Assembly (NCBI GenBank): GCA_900543705.1
Contig: UQSL01000004.1
Span: 7,638 to 71,637, forward strand
Direction of reading: 5' to 3'
DNA length: 64,000 nt
Source: an uncultured Oscillospiraceae bacterium
Lineage (GTDB): Bacteria; Bacillota; Clostridia; Oscillospirales; Ruminococcaceae
The notes beneath the pieces are model-generated. The model was not told where the DNA came from. It saw only the letters and a program-made list of their open reading frames with translations, and did no database searches. This document shows, one piece after another, positions 16,517 through 26,651 of this stretch. Each line of letters starts with the position of its first letter. Positions within the stretch are counted from its first letter, which is position 1. The translations under genes were made by a program, and so were the position numbers.

Positions 16517-17338
16517 TTAAGATTCACTTTGTACTGATGTAATCGGGATTCTGACCACATATTCAATGCAGTCTTCCTTTTCCTGCTTTACTGCCACCGC
16601 ATTAATACCAGCTCGTTTCATTACCTCAATGGCCTTGCTAATAGTATTGATAAAAATGCGGACATCTTTGACCACCAAAAATTTCCTTGGCTTTTCTTGT
16701 CGTTGCTCCTTCTCTGCAAGAAGACGGTCTATGTATTCATCTGCCTGGACAACATTCATCTGCCGATCCACCATGACCTGAAGGACCTGCTCCCTCTGCT
16801 CGGGTTCGAGCCGGAGCAGTGCCCTTGCATGCCGTTCGGTCAATCCCGCTTCTAAAATCTGCTGTTGCTGTGCCTGAGTCAGCTTGAGCAGCCGAAGCTT
16901 ATTGGCGATTGTGGACTGTGCCATGCTGAGTTTTTGTGCGGCCTGTGCCTGTGTAATCCCCCATTCTTCCATCAGGGTACGGATTCCCATCGCCTGTTCA
17001 AAAAAGTTCAAGTCCGAACGCTGGATATTTTCAATCAGCGCATAAACTGCGGATTGCTGCTCACTGACGTCTACCACAATGCACGGAACCTGGGTGATTT
17101 CCGCCATTTGACAGGCCCTGAGCCGCCGCTCGCCAGCTATCAACTCATAAAGCTTGTCCGTAACACGGCGCACAGTCAGCGGCTGAAGCAGGCCGTTTGC
17201 GACGATGCTATCCCGCAATTGTATCAATTCCTCTTTTTCAAACACTTTTCTGGGCTGGGCTGGGTTCGGGAAGATACACGAGGTATCCAGTAGAACCACC
17301 CGATTAACTGTTTTTTCCTTTGTGAACAGTGACGGCAT
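16517..17338 (-). CDS. noc: Noc-like nucleoid occlusion/ParB-family protein
   Basis: ParB paralogue of 273 residues in the exact Noc position between rsmG and soj. Contains FPNPAQPRKVF, CTPase box GERRLRACQMAE (about 71-82), LIENIQRSDLNFFEQA and a helix-turn-helix ITQAQAAQKLSMAQSTIANK. Noc binds dispersed NBS sites and blocks Z-ring assembly over DNA, tethering to membrane through an N-terminal amphipathic helix. Start at 17338 (GGAGGTG upstream) gives the N-terminus MPSLFTKEKTVNR, whose hydrophobic-basic pattern fits such a helix. A longer frame adds 22 unsupported codons. No NBS-type palindrome was spotted in this window. Confidence 0.85.
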   Translation of the reverse strand: MPSLFTKEKTVNRVVLLDTSCIFPNPAQPRKVFEKEELIQLRDSIVANGLLQPLTVRRVTDKLYELIAGERRLRACQMAEITQVPCIVVDVSEQQSAVYALIENIQRSDLNFFEQAMGIRTLMEEWGITQAQAAQKLSMAQSTIANKLRLLKLTQAQQQQILEAGLTERHARALLRLEPEQREQVLQVMVDRQMNVVQADEYIDRLLAEKEQRQEKPRKFLVVKDVRIFINTISKAIEVMKRAGINAVAVKQEKEDCIEYVVRIPITSVQSES

Positions 17339-17456
17339 AAACAACGCACCTCCATGGCTTGTCCTGTAATAACAATACCACAAAGGCGCGAAAATTTCCA
17401 GCATTTCCCATCTACTTCAATCGACAATTTTTTATTTACTCCCAGTACAAAATCTG

Positions 17457-18173
17457 TTATTTTAATGGTTTCTTTGCAATTTTTGCGGGATTTCGAGGAT
17501 ATTTTGTCGGAGTCTGCGATATTTTTTTTATGACAAGGAGCGTCCGTTTTCCCGTAAGCTCGATTTCATAGGACATGACCCGTTCGACTTTTCCGCCCAT
17601 CATCCCAATTGAGTTTCTCGCCTCCTCAAGCTCTTGCTCTATCTCCCCCGCCTTCATGGCAAGGAAGCAGCCTCCTACTTTGACAAAGGGCAGGCAGTAT
17701 TCGCTCAGCTCGCGTAGATGCGCGACCGCACGCGCCGTCGCAAAGTCAAAGGATTCCCGCAATCCGTCCTGTTTCCCTGCTTCCTCTGCACGCAGATGAT
17801 AGACTTCTGCTTGCAGCTTTAACTGCCTGCACACCTCTTTTAAAAAGGTGGTGCGTTTGTTTAAGGAGTCAATCATCGTCAAGCTCATCCCGGGGCAGGC
17901 AATTTTCATTGGGATTCCGGGGAAGCCCGCCCCCGTTCCCACATCAATCAGGCTCTTTCCCTCAAAGGAACCCAACAGGGCCAGCGGAGCAAGGCTGTCT
18001 GCAAAATGTTTATACGCAATCTCTACGTCATCAGTGATTGCGGTCAGGTTCATCTTTTTGTTCCACTCGCAAAGCAACTCTGCGTATCGGCAAAACTGCT
18101 CAAGTTGACCTTGATGCAAAGCCAGATGTTCCATTTGCAGGGCTTCCTGCAAAAGCGTTTGTGTCACTGCCAT
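17457..18173 (-). CDS. rsmG: 16S rRNA (guanine527-N7)-methyltransferase
   Basis: SAM-dependent methylation of G527 of 16S rRNA. Protein of 238 residues with LLCEWNKKMNLTAITD (substrate helix), SAM motif I LIDVGTGAGFPGIPMKI (about 74-90), motif II MIDSLNKRTTFL and ATARAVA. The C-terminal tail QTPTKYPRNPAKIAKKPL is typical for Firmicutes RsmG. It sits between mnmG and noc as in Bacillus. Loss of RsmG gives low-level streptomycin resistance in other bacteria. Confidence 0.95.
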   Translation of the reverse strand: MAVTQTLLQEALQMEHLALHQGQLEQFCRYAELLCEWNKKMNLTAITDDVEIAYKHFADSLAPLALLGSFEGKSLIDVGTGAGFPGIPMKIACPGMSLTMIDSLNKRTTFLKEVCRQLKLQAEVYHLRAEEAGKQDGLRESFDFATARAVAHLRELSEYCLPFVKVGGCFLAMKAGEIEQELEEARNSIGMMGGKVERVMSYEIELTGKRTLLVIKKISQTPTKYPRNPAKIAKKPLK

Positions 18174-18227
18174 TGATATATTTCCTCCGCTTGAATGTTC
18201 TTGAATAAAAATGCAAAAATCATCCGT

Positions 18228-20162
18228 TTATCTCTGCACCGGATTTTCCCCGGATTCCACCGTTTTCCCCTGAACACCATGAAATTTTCTCTGCTCCAGG
18301 TAAATGAGAAGTACCGAGATATCCGCCGGGCTCACCCCGGAGATACGGGAGGCCTGCCCGATATTCAGCGGGCGCACCTTCTCAAGCTTCTCCCTTGCCT
18401 CCAGGCGAATTCCCTCGATATCGTGGTAGTGAATCTCTTCAGGCAGGGGTTTTCTCTCAAGTGCCCGCATATGTTCGACTTGTTCAAGCTGCTTTTTGAT
18501 GTAACCCTCATACTTGATAGCAATCTCCACCTGCTCGGCGACTATCCGCTCAAGTTCCGGGCGGTTCTCATCAAAGGGGGCGAGCATCTCATAGCTCACC
18601 TGCGGACGACGAAGCAAATCCGCCAGCTTTGCCCCAGTGGAAAGCGGGGCTGTCCCAACCTTTGTCAGCATTTCATTGAGAGCTTCCGAAGGAGCCACAG
18701 TCTGGCGCTCCAGCCTCCTGATTTCCTGTTCTTTGAGATCCTTGCGGCGCTGATAGTGCTGATAGCGCTCCTCAGAGATTAAACCGATCTCATAACCAGT
18801 CGGCGTCAGCCGTTCCTCCGCATTGTCCTGGCGCAGCAGCAGCCGGTACTCGGAACGCGAAGTCATCATCCGGTAGGGATCGGAGACCCCTTTGGTCACC
18901 AGATCGTCAATCAGCGTGCCGATATAGGAACTGGCACGGTCTAACAACAGGGTCGTTTGCTCATTTAGGGAACGGGCTGCGTTGATACCCGCGACAAGTC
19001 CCTGTGCAGCCGCCTCCTCATAGCCAGAGGTGCCGTTGAACTGCCCTGCTCCGTATAGCCCGGATATCTTCTTAAATTCCAGCGAGGGAGACAGCTCAAG
19101 CGGGTCACAGCAATCATACTCGATGGCATAGGCGACCCGCATCATCTCAGCATGTTCGAGCCCCTTGATGGTGTGCAGAAATTTTTCCTGCACATCCTCT
19201 GGAAGAGAGGAAGACATCCCCTGCAAATACATCTCCTGGGTATCGAGCCCCATCGGCTCGACAAATATCTGATGGCGCGGCTTGTCCGAGAAACGCACCA
19301 CCTTATCCTCAATACTAGGGCAGTAACGCGGCCCGATTCCCTCAATTTTCCCGCCATAGAGCGGGGAGCGGTCAAGGTTTTCAAGAATGACCCGATGCGT
19401 TTCCTCATTGGTATAGGCGATATGGCAGGTGACCTGATTTTTCAGCCCCTGCTCCGGCGTCTCAAAGGAAAACGGAGTGATGGGGTCATCCCCCTGCTGT
19501 TCTTCGAGTACGGAAAAGTCGATGGAACGGCGGTGGATTCTCGCAGGAGTCCCCGTCTTGAATCTCCGGAGCGTCACTCCAAGCTCTGCAAGGGACTGGG
19601 ACAGACTATTTGCCGCCTGCGTCCCATCCGGACCGCTCTCATAGGAGGCTTCCCCCACAAAAATGCGCCCGTTCAGATAGGTTCCGGTCGCAAGAATCAC
19701 CTTTTTCACCTGATAGACCGCGCCGAGCTTGGTAACAATCTCAGATATGGCGCCGGAAACATCCGCCCGGATAGCGGTAACCTCTGCCTGCTTGATATCC
19801 AGGTTTTCCTGACGCTCGAGCACCTGCTTCATATACCGGTGATAGAGCACCCGGTCCGCCTGTACCCGCAGGCTGTGTACGGCCGGACCCTTGCCGCGAT
19901 TGAGCATCCGGCTCTGCAAAAAGGTATGGTCTGCGGCACGTCCCATCTCCCCGCCGAGCGCGTCGATTTCCCTCACCAGATGTCCTTTCGCCGTCCCTCC
20001 GATAGAGGGATTGCAGGGCATATTGGCGATCCCATCTAAGGATATCGTGAAAATTGCTGTTTTTGCCCCGAGCCTTGCGCTGGCAAGCGCTGCCTCACAT
20101 CCCGCATGCCCCGCGCCAATCACCGCAACCTCATAGCTTCCCGCTTGATATTCCAACTGCAT
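18228..20162 (-). CDS. mnmG: tRNA uridine-5-carboxymethylaminomethyl modification enzyme MnmG
   Basis: FAD enzyme that works with MnmE to place (carboxymethyl)aminomethyl groups on U34 of tRNAs. Protein of 644 residues; FAD-binding [19 protein letters not shown] near the N-terminus, [21 protein letters not shown], second glycine-rich LATGTYLNG, and C-terminal MnmE-binding domain. ATG at 20162 starts seven bases after the mnmE stop; the AAGGAGGGA site is unusually close to it (about two bases), which may lower initiation. Upstream in-frame codons would overlap mnmE. Confidence 0.96.
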   Translation of the reverse strand: MQLEYQAGSYEVAVIGAGHAGCEAALASARLGAKTAIFTISLDGIANMPCNPSIGGTAKGHLVREIDALGGEMGRAADHTFLQSRMLNRGKGPAVHSLRVQADRVLYHRYMKQVLERQENLDIKQAEVTAIRADVSGAISEIVTKLGAVYQVKKVILATGTYLNGRIFVGEASYESGPDGTQAANSLSQSLAELGVTLRRFKTGTPARIHRRSIDFSVLEEQQGDDPITPFSFETPEQGLKNQVTCHIAYTNEETHRVILENLDRSPLYGGKIEGIGPRYCPSIEDKVVRFSDKPRHQIFVEPMGLDTQEMYLQGMSSSLPEDVQEKFLHTIKGLEHAEMMRVAYAIEYDCCDPLELSPSLEFKKISGLYGAGQFNGTSGYEEAAAQGLVAGINAARSLNEQTTLLLDRASSYIGTLIDDLVTKGVSDPYRMMTSRSEYRLLLRQDNAEERLTPTGYEIGLISEERYQHYQRRKDLKEQEIRRLERQTVAPSEALNEMLTKVGTAPLSTGAKLADLLRRPQVSYEMLAPFDENRPELERIVAEQVEIAIKYEGYIKKQLEQVEHMRALERKPLPEEIHYHDIEGIRLEAREKLEKVRPLNIGQASRISGVSPADISVLLIYLEQRKFHGVQGKTVESGENPVQR

Positions 20163-20169
20163 TCCCTCC

Positions 20170-21540
20170 TTATTTTCCAACACAAAACTGAGAAAAGACC
20201 TCGTCAATGACCGCCTCGCTCGCCTGCTCTCCGGTCAGCTCCATCAACGCCTCGAGTGCGGACTGTACCTCGACGCCGACGGCGTCGAGCGTAATCCCGA
20301 GCGTATGTGCGCTCTTTACCTCCTCCAAACAGGAGAGAGCACGTTTGGCACAGCCTCTTTGCCGTTCATTTGCCAGCATCCCGCTACCAAAGTCCATATT
20401 CATCATTCCCAATACCTCGTGAATGCACTTTGTCAATTCTTCCACCCCCGTCTTCTGGTAGGCGGAGATGGAGACGAGATGGGGAAGCCTCTGCTTCAGA
20501 TAGGATAAATCAATCTTCTGTTCCAAATCGTTTTTGTTGACTACCGCAATACAGGGCTTATCCTTGAGGGAGTCCATGAGCTGCTTATCCTCTTCGGTCA
20601 GCTCCTGCGAGCTGTCAAAGAGCGCCAGTATGAGCTGTGCGCTCTCAATTTTTCCTCTTGCGCGCTCCACTCCGACCTGCTCCACCGGGTCGGCTGTCTG
20701 TCGGATGCCCGCAGTATCATAGAGGTGCAGCACCACATCCCCGATGCTCACACTTTCCTCTACGATATCCCGCGTCGTCCCCGGGATATCAGTCACGATG
20801 CTCTTTTCCCTGCCGGACAGCAGGTTCATCAGTGTGGATTTTCCCACATTCGGCCTGCCGACAATGGCGGTATCCACCCCATTTTTGGCAAGCTGTCCCA
20901 CATCATAGGAGTCGAGCAGAGCTTTCAGCTCTGAAACAGCCGACTCCAGAGTCCGAGAGATCTCCTGCCCGGAGAGCTCCGGCACATCCTCCTCCGGAAA
21001 ATCGATCCACGCGGAGAGATGCCCGGAAAGGGTAATCAGACTCTGCTTGACCGACTCAATTCGGTGAAACAACGCCCCGTCCCTTGCGGACAGGGCAGCT
21101 TTTGCTGCCTGTTCCCCCTGGCTTGCAATCAGATCCATGACACCTTCGGCTTGGGTCAGGGATAACTTACCGTTTAGAAACGCCCGCTTGGTGAATTCCC
21201 CGGGCTGGGCTGGCACAGCTCCCGCGTCGAGCACGGCGCGCAGCACCCGCTGCATCAGATAAAGCCCGCCATGGCAGGAGAGCTCGACGACATCCTCCCC
21301 GGTATAGCTCCTGGGAGCAGAAAACACAAGTGCGATCGCATCATCCAGATCCTGTCCCTGTTCCTTTACCCGTCCATACAGCGCGGTATATCCAGGTGCG
21401 CTCAGAAGGCTTTTCCTGTGGGATTTCGGGGTAAAGACAACCGAGGCAATTTGTCTCGCATCCGGCCCGGAAAGCCGGACAATCCCGATTCCCCCAATCG
21501 CGTGTGGGGTCGATATGGCTGCAATTGTCTGTTGTTCCAT
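20170..21540 (-). CDS. mnmE: tRNA modification GTPase MnmE
   Basis: K+-stimulated GTPase partner of MnmG in wobble-uridine modification. Protein of 456 residues: N-terminal formyl-THF-binding domain ([21 protein letters not shown]), helical domain interrupted by a G domain with G1 [10 protein letters not shown]3 DTAGIR, G4 NKND, and a C-terminal FSQFCVGK holding the conserved cysteine. ATG at 21540 follows AAGGAG; nine codons upstream are rejected. A terminator hairpin lies between jag and this gene, so its transcription may depend on readthrough. Confidence 0.96.
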   Translation of the reverse strand: MEQQTIAAISTPHAIGGIGIVRLSGPDARQIASVVFTPKSHRKSLLSAPGYTALYGRVKEQGQDLDDAIALVFSAPRSYTGEDVVELSCHGGLYLMQRVLRAVLDAGAVPAQPGEFTKRAFLNGKLSLTQAEGVMDLIASQGEQAAKAALSARDGALFHRIESVKQSLITLSGHLSAWIDFPEEDVPELSGQEISRTLESAVSELKALLDSYDVGQLAKNGVDTAIVGRPNVGKSTLMNLLSGREKSIVTDIPGTTRDIVEESVSIGDVVLHLYDTAGIRQTADPVEQVGVERARGKIESAQLILALFDSSQELTEEDKQLMDSLKDKPCIAVVNKNDLEQKIDLSYLKQRLPHLVSISAYQKTGVEELTKCIHEVLGMMNMDFGSGMLANERQRGCAKRALSCLEEVKSAHTLGITLDAVGVEVQSALEALMELTGEQASEAVIDEVFSQFCVGK

Positions 21541-21565
21541 TGTGGTTCTCCTTCCCCCATATCCC

Positions 21566-21599
21566 AAAAAAGGAGAGTTTCACGTGAAACCCTCCTTTT
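21566..21599 (-). terminator. Intrinsic terminator between jag and mnmE with parS-like stem
   Basis: AAAAGGAG and CTCCTTTT flank GTTTCACGTGAAAC (21577-21590), a perfect palindrome, so the whole element folds into a long hairpin followed on the minus strand by six T. It lies nine bases after the jag stop codon. Confidence 0.8.
21576..21591. promoter_or_regulatory. Second parS-like site inside the terminator stem
   Basis: AGTTTCACGTGAAACC matches 14 of 16 positions of parS, with both mismatches at the outermost bases; the 14-base core is perfect. About 5.2 kb from the perfect parS, well within the origin domain. Confidence 0.8.
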
Positions 21600-21608
21600 G
21601 TTCTTTGG

Positions 21609-22538
21609 TTACTCGTCAATCTCAATCTTAGAATAGAGTCCGTCTCCAAATGCCTGATCCGGAGAGGTCGTCTTGATTTCCTGCTCTGTCTTCACCGGCT
21701 GTTTGACCGGAGCTTTGTATTCCTCCACCGGGATTTCAAATTCGCTGTCCCGCAGCGGCTTACGCTCGCGCTTGCCCGAATACTCCTTATCGCGAAGAGA
21801 GCTGCTCTTGTTTTCACGGCGGTAACCGCCGCCCTTGCCGCCTCTGCGTGGATCCCTTCCTCCCTGTTTGCCGGAATCATCCCTTTGGCGTTTTGACCTC
21901 GGATTCGTCGAATTGATGACCACCCGGCGATTCGGTTCCTCTCCGATGGAGATCGAGGTCGCCCCTTCCACTTCCTGTACCGTAGAATGGATAATTCTGC
22001 GCTCATAGGGGTTCATCGGCTCGAGCGTAATGCTGCGCCCGGTCTTTGCCGCGGAAAATGCCATTCGGCGCGCCAGGGATTCGAGCGTTTTTTTACGTTT
22101 TTCCCGATAATTTCCGCTGTCCAGAGAAATCCGGAAATAATCTCCTTCCGCCTTATTTGCGACAAGCCCGGTCAAATACTGCAGCGCATCGAGCGTCTCT
22201 CCATGCCTGCCGATCAGAGTCCCGATGCTCTCCCCTTCTATCAGAATGACGGCGCTGTCCTCGGTCTGCTCGCTGACGGAAACCTTGACGCTGTCGAGTC
22301 CCATCTCAGAGAGGATGGACTGGATATATTCCATCGCAAGGTCGAGCTTGGAAAATTCCAATACGACCTCAACTTCCGCATAATCGGGTTTTAAAAAGCT
22401 GAAGAAGCTCTTTTTGGGGTAGTGGAGTACATGGATATCCTCTGTCGGGACATCGGAAACGTTCACGCCAAGTTCCGCACAGGCAAGCGCTGTCGCCTCT
22501 TCAACGGTCTTTGCTGTTTTCACACTTTGTTTTTTCAA
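21609..22538 (-). CDS. jag: Jag/KhpB RNA-binding protein
   Basis: Single-stranded nucleic-acid-binding protein co-encoded with YidC. Protein of 309 residues: N-terminal Jag_N domain (residues 5-50, VEEATALACAELGV), a KH domain with the GxxG loop GRHGET (about 111-116), an R3H domain (RRMAFSAAKTGRS, NPYERRIIHSTVQ), then a roughly 90-residue basic and low-complexity tail rich in Gly/Arg and Lys that is longer than in Bacillus Jag. KhpB in streptococci controls elongation and division. The tail is probably disordered and may add RNA binding. Confidence 0.93.
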   Translation of the reverse strand: MKKQSVKTAKTVEEATALACAELGVNVSDVPTEDIHVLHYPKKSFFSFLKPDYAEVEVVLEFSKLDLAMEYIQSILSEMGLDSVKVSVSEQTEDSAVILIEGESIGTLIGRHGETLDALQYLTGLVANKAEGDYFRISLDSGNYREKRKKTLESLARRMAFSAAKTGRSITLEPMNPYERRIIHSTVQEVEGATSISIGEEPNRRVVINSTNPRSKRQRDDSGKQGGRDPRRGGKGGGYRRENKSSSLRDKEYSGKRERKPLRDSEFEIPVEEYKAPVKQPVKTEQEIKTTSPDQAFGDGLYSKIEIDE

Positions 22539-22569
22539 AAGTTACACCCCCGTTTTACACTGTCAACTG

Positions 22570-23631
22570 TTAGTTTTTCAGGTCTTCGTCAGTCACCTCG
22601 ACATACTCTTCCCCATATTTTTCCGCGTCTCGTTTGCGGGCTGCTGCAAGGCGCTGGCGGTCAATTTCCTTTTGAGTCAGAGTCTTTTCGACGACTTTTC
22701 CGGTCTTTTCATCCTTGACCTCTACCACCTGTTTCTTGGGTTTGTCTTTCTTTTTCTTTTGAAGCTCATATTCCCGCTCCGCTTCTTCTGCGGCAATCTT
22801 CGGGTTGTACTTCTTATTGAGCAAAAGTTGCTGGAGTGCGGAAAAGACGTTGGAAAGCACCCAGTACATACCAACGCCGGCCGGAACCTGGAAGGCGATG
22901 ACAACCGAAAAAATGGGCATGATGTATTGCATGACTTTGGTCATGCATCCGGTTTGCGCGCCCTCCTGCTGCATGGTCGGATTCATCTTCAGGTTCATCA
23001 TCGTAAAGAGGAACGAGGTAAGACCCGAGAGAATCGGGATCAAGATCAGAATATTGAGCGCCAAAGTCGGCGTCTGGGATAAATCAATCCCAAAAAAGGA
23101 AAGATTCAGGCTCTGGATATGGGATACTACATTGGTGCCTATGGCGTCGATGTAGGGTGTGGGATCCTGCTTAATGCCCTGAATGGCAAGTAGCTGGGGA
23201 GAATAGGAGTGGATGGTCCCGTTGTTGGTTGCAATGTCGGTTGCAAGTTTGATGACATCCGACGGAATGCGCAGGATATGCGTCATCGGTTTATAGATAA
23301 CGTCGATGAGACCGAACAAAATCGGAAACTGGATGAGCATCGGAAGACAGCCGCTCATGGGGTTGTACTTTTCCTCCTCATACAGCTTGAGCATCTCTTC
23401 GTTATATTTTTCTTTGTTTTTTCCGTATTTTTTTTGCAGCTCTTCGAGTTTCGGCTGCATCCTTGCCATACGCAGCGAGGATTTCTGCTGCTTAACTGCA
23501 AGGGGGTACAAAATCAGTTTCGTCAAAAGGGTGAAGATGATAAGCGCAATCCCATAGTTGGAAATCATCTTGTAGCACAGCCACATGAGCCACCCTAAAG
23601 GATAACCGAAGATTGAGTTGATAAATTCCAT
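22570..23631 (-). CDS. yidC: Membrane protein insertase YidC
   Basis: Oxa1-family insertase of 353 residues. The first helix (GWLMWLCYKMISNYGIALII) is followed by the conserved LTKLILYPLAVKQQKSSLRM, the cytoplasmic coiled-coil loop MQPKLEELQKKYGKNKEKY, the NPMSGCLPMLIQFPILFGL segment and three further helices to about 265. The C-terminal 80 residues are charged and soluble, as in Gram-positive YidC2-like forms that bind ribosomes. No lipobox signal peptide is visible at the N-terminus, unlike SpoIIIJ. Encoded with jag, rnpA and yidD in the standard order. Confidence 0.95.
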   Translation of the reverse strand: MEFINSIFGYPLGWLMWLCYKMISNYGIALIIFTLLTKLILYPLAVKQQKSSLRMARMQPKLEELQKKYGKNKEKYNEEMLKLYEEEKYNPMSGCLPMLIQFPILFGLIDVIYKPMTHILRIPSDVIKLATDIATNNGTIHSYSPQLLAIQGIKQDPTPYIDAIGTNVVSHIQSLNLSFFGIDLSQTPTLALNILILIPILSGLTSFLFTMMNLKMNPTMQQEGAQTGCMTKVMQYIMPIFSVVIAFQVPAGVGMYWVLSNVFSALQQLLLNKKYNPKIAAEEAEREYELQKKKKDKPKKQVVEVKDEKTGKVVEKTLTQKEIDRQRLAAARKRDAEKYGEEYVEVTDEDLKN

Positions 23632-23655
23632 TTCGTAATCCTCCAGCGAGTGAGT

Positions 23656-23901
23656 TTACTTCTTATTCTTTTTGCAAGAAAGCTCTTCGGGAGTCGGAAC
23701 CAAATCTACTCCTCCCGGATGAAATGGGTGACACTTCATAATTCGCTTTATTGCAAGCCATCCGCCGCGGGCAGCCCCATAGGTTGAAATCGCCTCAAAC
23801 GCATACGTAGAACAGGACGGATAGAACCTGCAGCAAGGTTTTTTCAGCGGTGAGATATATTTCCGATAAAAATCAATCAATTTGAGAAGCAAAAATTTCA
23901 A
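23656..23901 (-). CDS. yidD: Membrane protein insertion efficiency factor YidD
   Basis: Small amphipathic protein of 81 residues that assists YidC. Family signature: [12 protein letters not shown], then [16 protein letters not shown] with its invariant cysteines, and [13 protein letters not shown]. Located between rnpA and yidC. Confidence 0.95.
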   Translation of the reverse strand: MKFLLLKLIDFYRKYISPLKKPCCRFYPSCSTYAFEAISTYGAARGGWLAIKRIMKCHPFHPGGVDLVPTPEELSCKKNKK

Positions 23902-23972
23902 ACAAAACGTCCTTCTTTCCAGTCAAGACCCGTCACCCAATAAATCCGGATACGAAAAATGCGCCGGCATAC

Positions 23973-24335
23973 TCATTTCTTCGTTACGCCGCCGTTTTCC
24001 AAAGGGGTTGTCAGTTTTGAAATCTGTTTTCTCATCACAGGGATCAGATCCTGAGTTTTCGCCTTCGATGTTTTAAAGCGTGCAACAAAAACAAAATCCC
24101 ATCCGCCGGGAAGCCCCGGCCCTACCGAGCGGTACGCCTCCCGTATGATCCGGCGTGCCCGGTTTCGCTTCACGGCATTCCCAATTTTTTTGCTTGTGGT
24201 AATGCCTACCCGGTTGAACGGCAACCGGTTTTTTCGCGCGTATGTCACCAGCAGCGGATGCGGACAGGATTTTCCTCTTGCATATAATCGCTTAAAATCC
24301 CTGTTTTCTTTGAGTGTCACAATATTCAGATTCAT
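23973..24335 (-). CDS. rnpA: Ribonuclease P protein component
   Basis: Protein subunit of RNase P, which removes 5' leaders from tRNA precursors together with the M1 RNA. 120 residues; the RNR motif AVKRNRARRIIREAY (about 52-66) binds RNA, and NRVGITTSKKIGNAV precedes it. The ATG at 24335 begins MNLNIVTLKENRDFKRLY, the typical N-terminus. It lies 55 bases after rpmH and 71 bases before yidD. Confidence 0.95.
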   Translation of the reverse strand: MNLNIVTLKENRDFKRLYARGKSCPHPLLVTYARKNRLPFNRVGITTSKKIGNAVKRNRARRIIREAYRSVGPGLPGGWDFVFVARFKTSKAKTQDLIPVMRKQISKLTTPLENGGVTKK

Positions 24336-24390
24336 TGATTGCCTCGGTTGTTTTCAAAAAGAAAAGACCACAACGAGGTGTGGCCAGAGA

Positions 24391-24525
24391 TTAATAAGAC
24401 AAATGCTTTCTGCCTTTTGCTCTGCGGCGCGCCAAAACCTTGCGTCCGTTCTTTGTCGCCATTCTCTTGCGGAAGCCGTGCTCCTTTTTTCTCTGGCGTT
24501 TCTTCGGCTGGTAAGTTCTAAGCAT
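24391..24525 (-). CDS. rpmH: 50S ribosomal protein L34
   Basis: 44-residue ribosomal protein too short for most ORF callers. Translation begins [18 protein letters not shown] and ends in KGRKHLSY, highly basic and diagnostic for L34. Ribosome-binding site AAAAAAGGAGGG, ten bases before the ATG at 24525. First gene of the leftward origin operon, next to oriC. Confidence 0.97.
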   Translation of the reverse strand: MLRTYQPKKRQRKKEHGFRKRMATKNGRKVLARRRAKGRKHLSY

Positions 24526-24660
24526 TATGGTACCCTCCTTTTTTCATCTGCCGGCCCGAAAGCCCCGGGACAGCGGTATCATTTTCATTTTGCCGCCTTG
24601 TTCAATCTTCGGTAGAAGGAGTCATAGGCGATATCATAAGGCGTAACCTTGCAATTAAAT

Positions 24661-24690
24661 AGTATATATCAGGATTCCATGGCCTGTCAA
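24661..24690 (-). promoter_or_regulatory. rpmH operon promoter
   Basis: Minus strand: consensus -35 TTGACA (24690-24685), 18-base spacer, -10 TATACT (24666-24661). Transcription would start about 130 bases before rpmH. Confidence 0.8.
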
Positions 24691-25283
24691 TGAATTTTTA
24701 AAAATTCAGGCCGATTTTTCACCGGTTTTTCGCCAATTTCCCCGGACTCTCTCCCGCTCACTACAAGAAGTTCCCTGTTTTGAATACAAACCGTCAGGTC
24801 TTCTTGTCGTGCCGTTTCCCCTTTCTTTAAAAAATGTCTGGGTTACTCCAAAGTGAATTGTTTCCCATACTGACAACAGAAGAGATGTCATTCACGAATT
24901 CCGCACGATTTCCCAGCAGAGGAACCACTCCTTTTTCTGCCATCTCTTTTACTGAGAGAATCCTTTCTCTTCTCCGACTTATCACAGGAAACAAAGGCAG
25001 TGACCTATTGAGAATTTTTTGCTCTGCCAAAAGGCAGAATTTCTTCACATGGTTTTCTCCCCTGCCTGTCCAAAATTTCCTGTCAATTTATACTATTATA
25101 ATAAGGGATGAAATAAGCTGTGGAAAAGCTTGAATCGAACCCCCATCTATGTTAAAATTAGTACAGTTTAAAAAACGGTGGGATTTAGGTTTTCAACACC
25201 TGAATTGACCGCCTTTTTTGTACCTCAACAGCTTTTGCACACGCAGATGTGAAAATCCATTATCCGGGGGTTATATTAAAATT
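24691..25283. other. oriC: oriC, upstream part (rpmH-dnaA spacer)
   Basis: 593 bases without a gene between the divergent rpmH and dnaA promoters. Contains an AT-rich stretch (about 25070-25116) and one clear DnaA box, TTTTCCACA on the minus strand at 25119-25127, right beside the dnaA -35. This is a candidate unwinding region, but only one good box is seen, in contrast to the dnaA-dnaN spacer. A small hairpin TCTGCC-AAAA-GGCAGA lies near 25024-25039. Confidence 0.7.
25130..25158 (+). promoter_or_regulatory. dnaA promoter
   Basis: -35 TTGAAT (25130-25135), 17-base spacer ending in TG-T, extended -10 TAAAAT (25153-25158). A DnaA box ends three bases before the -35, consistent with autoregulation. 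Confidence 0.7.
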
Positions 25284-26651
25284 ATGGAATCCTTCAAGGA
25301 CGCATGGAACTTAGTCAGCGAGTACTGCAAAGGGCAGATCACCAAGGTAGCCTATGAACTCTGGATTACCTGCATCGAACCTGAATCCTTTCAGGATGGG
25401 GTGGCAAACCTTCGCGTCTCCTCTTCGTTCCAAAAAGACATTATCGAAAAAAAATACCTAAGTATCCTGACCCGGGCGTTTGAAGAGACGCTCGGCTTTG
25501 AGGTCAAGATCAACATCATCGCAGACGAGGGGCACAAGGTTTCCTCCGCACCCGCAGCAAAGCCCGCTTCCGAATACGGGGAACCGGCGCTCTCGCAGTT
25601 TACCTCCGAACAGGTGGAACAAAACTCCAAGGGCGGGGACTATGAGTACACCTTTGATACCTTTATCGTCGGCCCCTCCAACAAATTTGCCCATGCGGCC
25701 TGCCTGGCCGTTGCTTCCAACCCGTCGGGCACCTACAACCCGCTGTTTATCTATGGAGGCTCCGGGCTTGGCAAGACTCATCTACTCTACGCCATTACCA
25801 ATGAAATCTCCCATTCGAGACCCGCCACCAACATCATCTATGTCAAGGGCGAGGAGTTTACCAACGAGCTGATCGAAGCGATTGCGGCGAAATCCACGCA
25901 GGAATTCCATACGAAATACCGCAAAGCGGACGTGCTGCTCGTCGACGACATTCAGTTCATCGGCGGCAAGGAGAGCACCCAGGAGGAGTTCTTCCACACC
26001 TTCAATACCCTTTACCACGCGGGCAAGCAGATCGTCCTGACATCTGACCGGCCTCCCAAGGAGATCAAAACCCTGGAGGACCGCCTTCGCACCCGCTTTG
26101 AATGGGGATTGCTCGCGGACATCCAGCCGCCGGATTTTGAGACGAAAATCGCCATTACCCGCCGCAAGGCGCAGCTGCTCGACATCAACATCCCGGACGA
26201 TGTGGCCGAGTACATTGCAAACCGCCTGAAAACCAACATCCGTCAGCTCGAGGGCGCGGTCAAAAAGCTCAAGGCCTTTAAGCTCCTGGCGGGGACTCCC
26301 CCCTCTATTTCAATTGCGCAAAACGCCATCCGGGATATCTTAAACGACAACCAGCCGGTACCGGTGACGGTCGAGCGCATTATCAACGAGGTCGCTCGCA
26401 CTTACAACGTCTCTCCTGCGGATATCCGCTCGAACAAGCGCGCCGCCCAGATTTCTTCCGCCCGCCAGGTGGCGTCCTATGTGGTGAGGGAAATCACCCA
26501 GATGTCGATGGCCGCCATTGGCGAGGAATTCGGGGGCAGGGACCACTCGACCATCGTCTACGCCATCCAGCAGGTCGAGAAGAACATGACTCAGGACTCC
26601 CATTATAAGGAGACCATTGAGGATATCATCAAGAATATCCGGGACAGCTAA
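25284..26651 (+). CDS. dnaA: Chromosomal replication initiator DnaA
   Basis: AAA+ initiator that binds DnaA boxes and melts oriC. Protein of 455 residues: domain I (SFKDAWNLVSEYCKGQITKVAYELW, split), linker, domain III with Walker A GGSGLGKTHL (about 159-168), Walker B VLLVDDIQFIGG, sensor I LTSDRPPKEI, and domain IV with the DNA-binding signature GGRDHSTIVYAIQQVE. ATG at 25284 begins MESFKDAWN; the GGGGG upstream is about 14 bases away, a weak ribosome-binding site that may limit expression. A 22-codon extension is rejected. Confidence 0.97.
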   Translation: MESFKDAWNLVSEYCKGQITKVAYELWITCIEPESFQDGVANLRVSSSFQKDIIEKKYLSILTRAFEETLGFEVKINIIADEGHKVSSAPAAKPASEYGEPALSQFTSEQVEQNSKGGDYEYTFDTFIVGPSNKFAHAACLAVASNPSGTYNPLFIYGGSGLGKTHLLYAITNEISHSRPATNIIYVKGEEFTNELIEAIAAKSTQEFHTKYRKADVLLVDDIQFIGGKESTQEEFFHTFNTLYHAGKQIVLTSDRPPKEIKTLEDRLRTRFEWGLLADIQPPDFETKIAITRRKAQLLDINIPDDVAEYIANRLKTNIRQLEGAVKKLKAFKLLAGTPPSISIAQNAIRDILNDNQPVPVTVERIINEVARTYNVSPADIRSNKRAAQISSARQVASYVVREITQMSMAAIGEEFGGRDHSTIVYAIQQVEKNMTQDSHYKETIEDIIKNIRDS

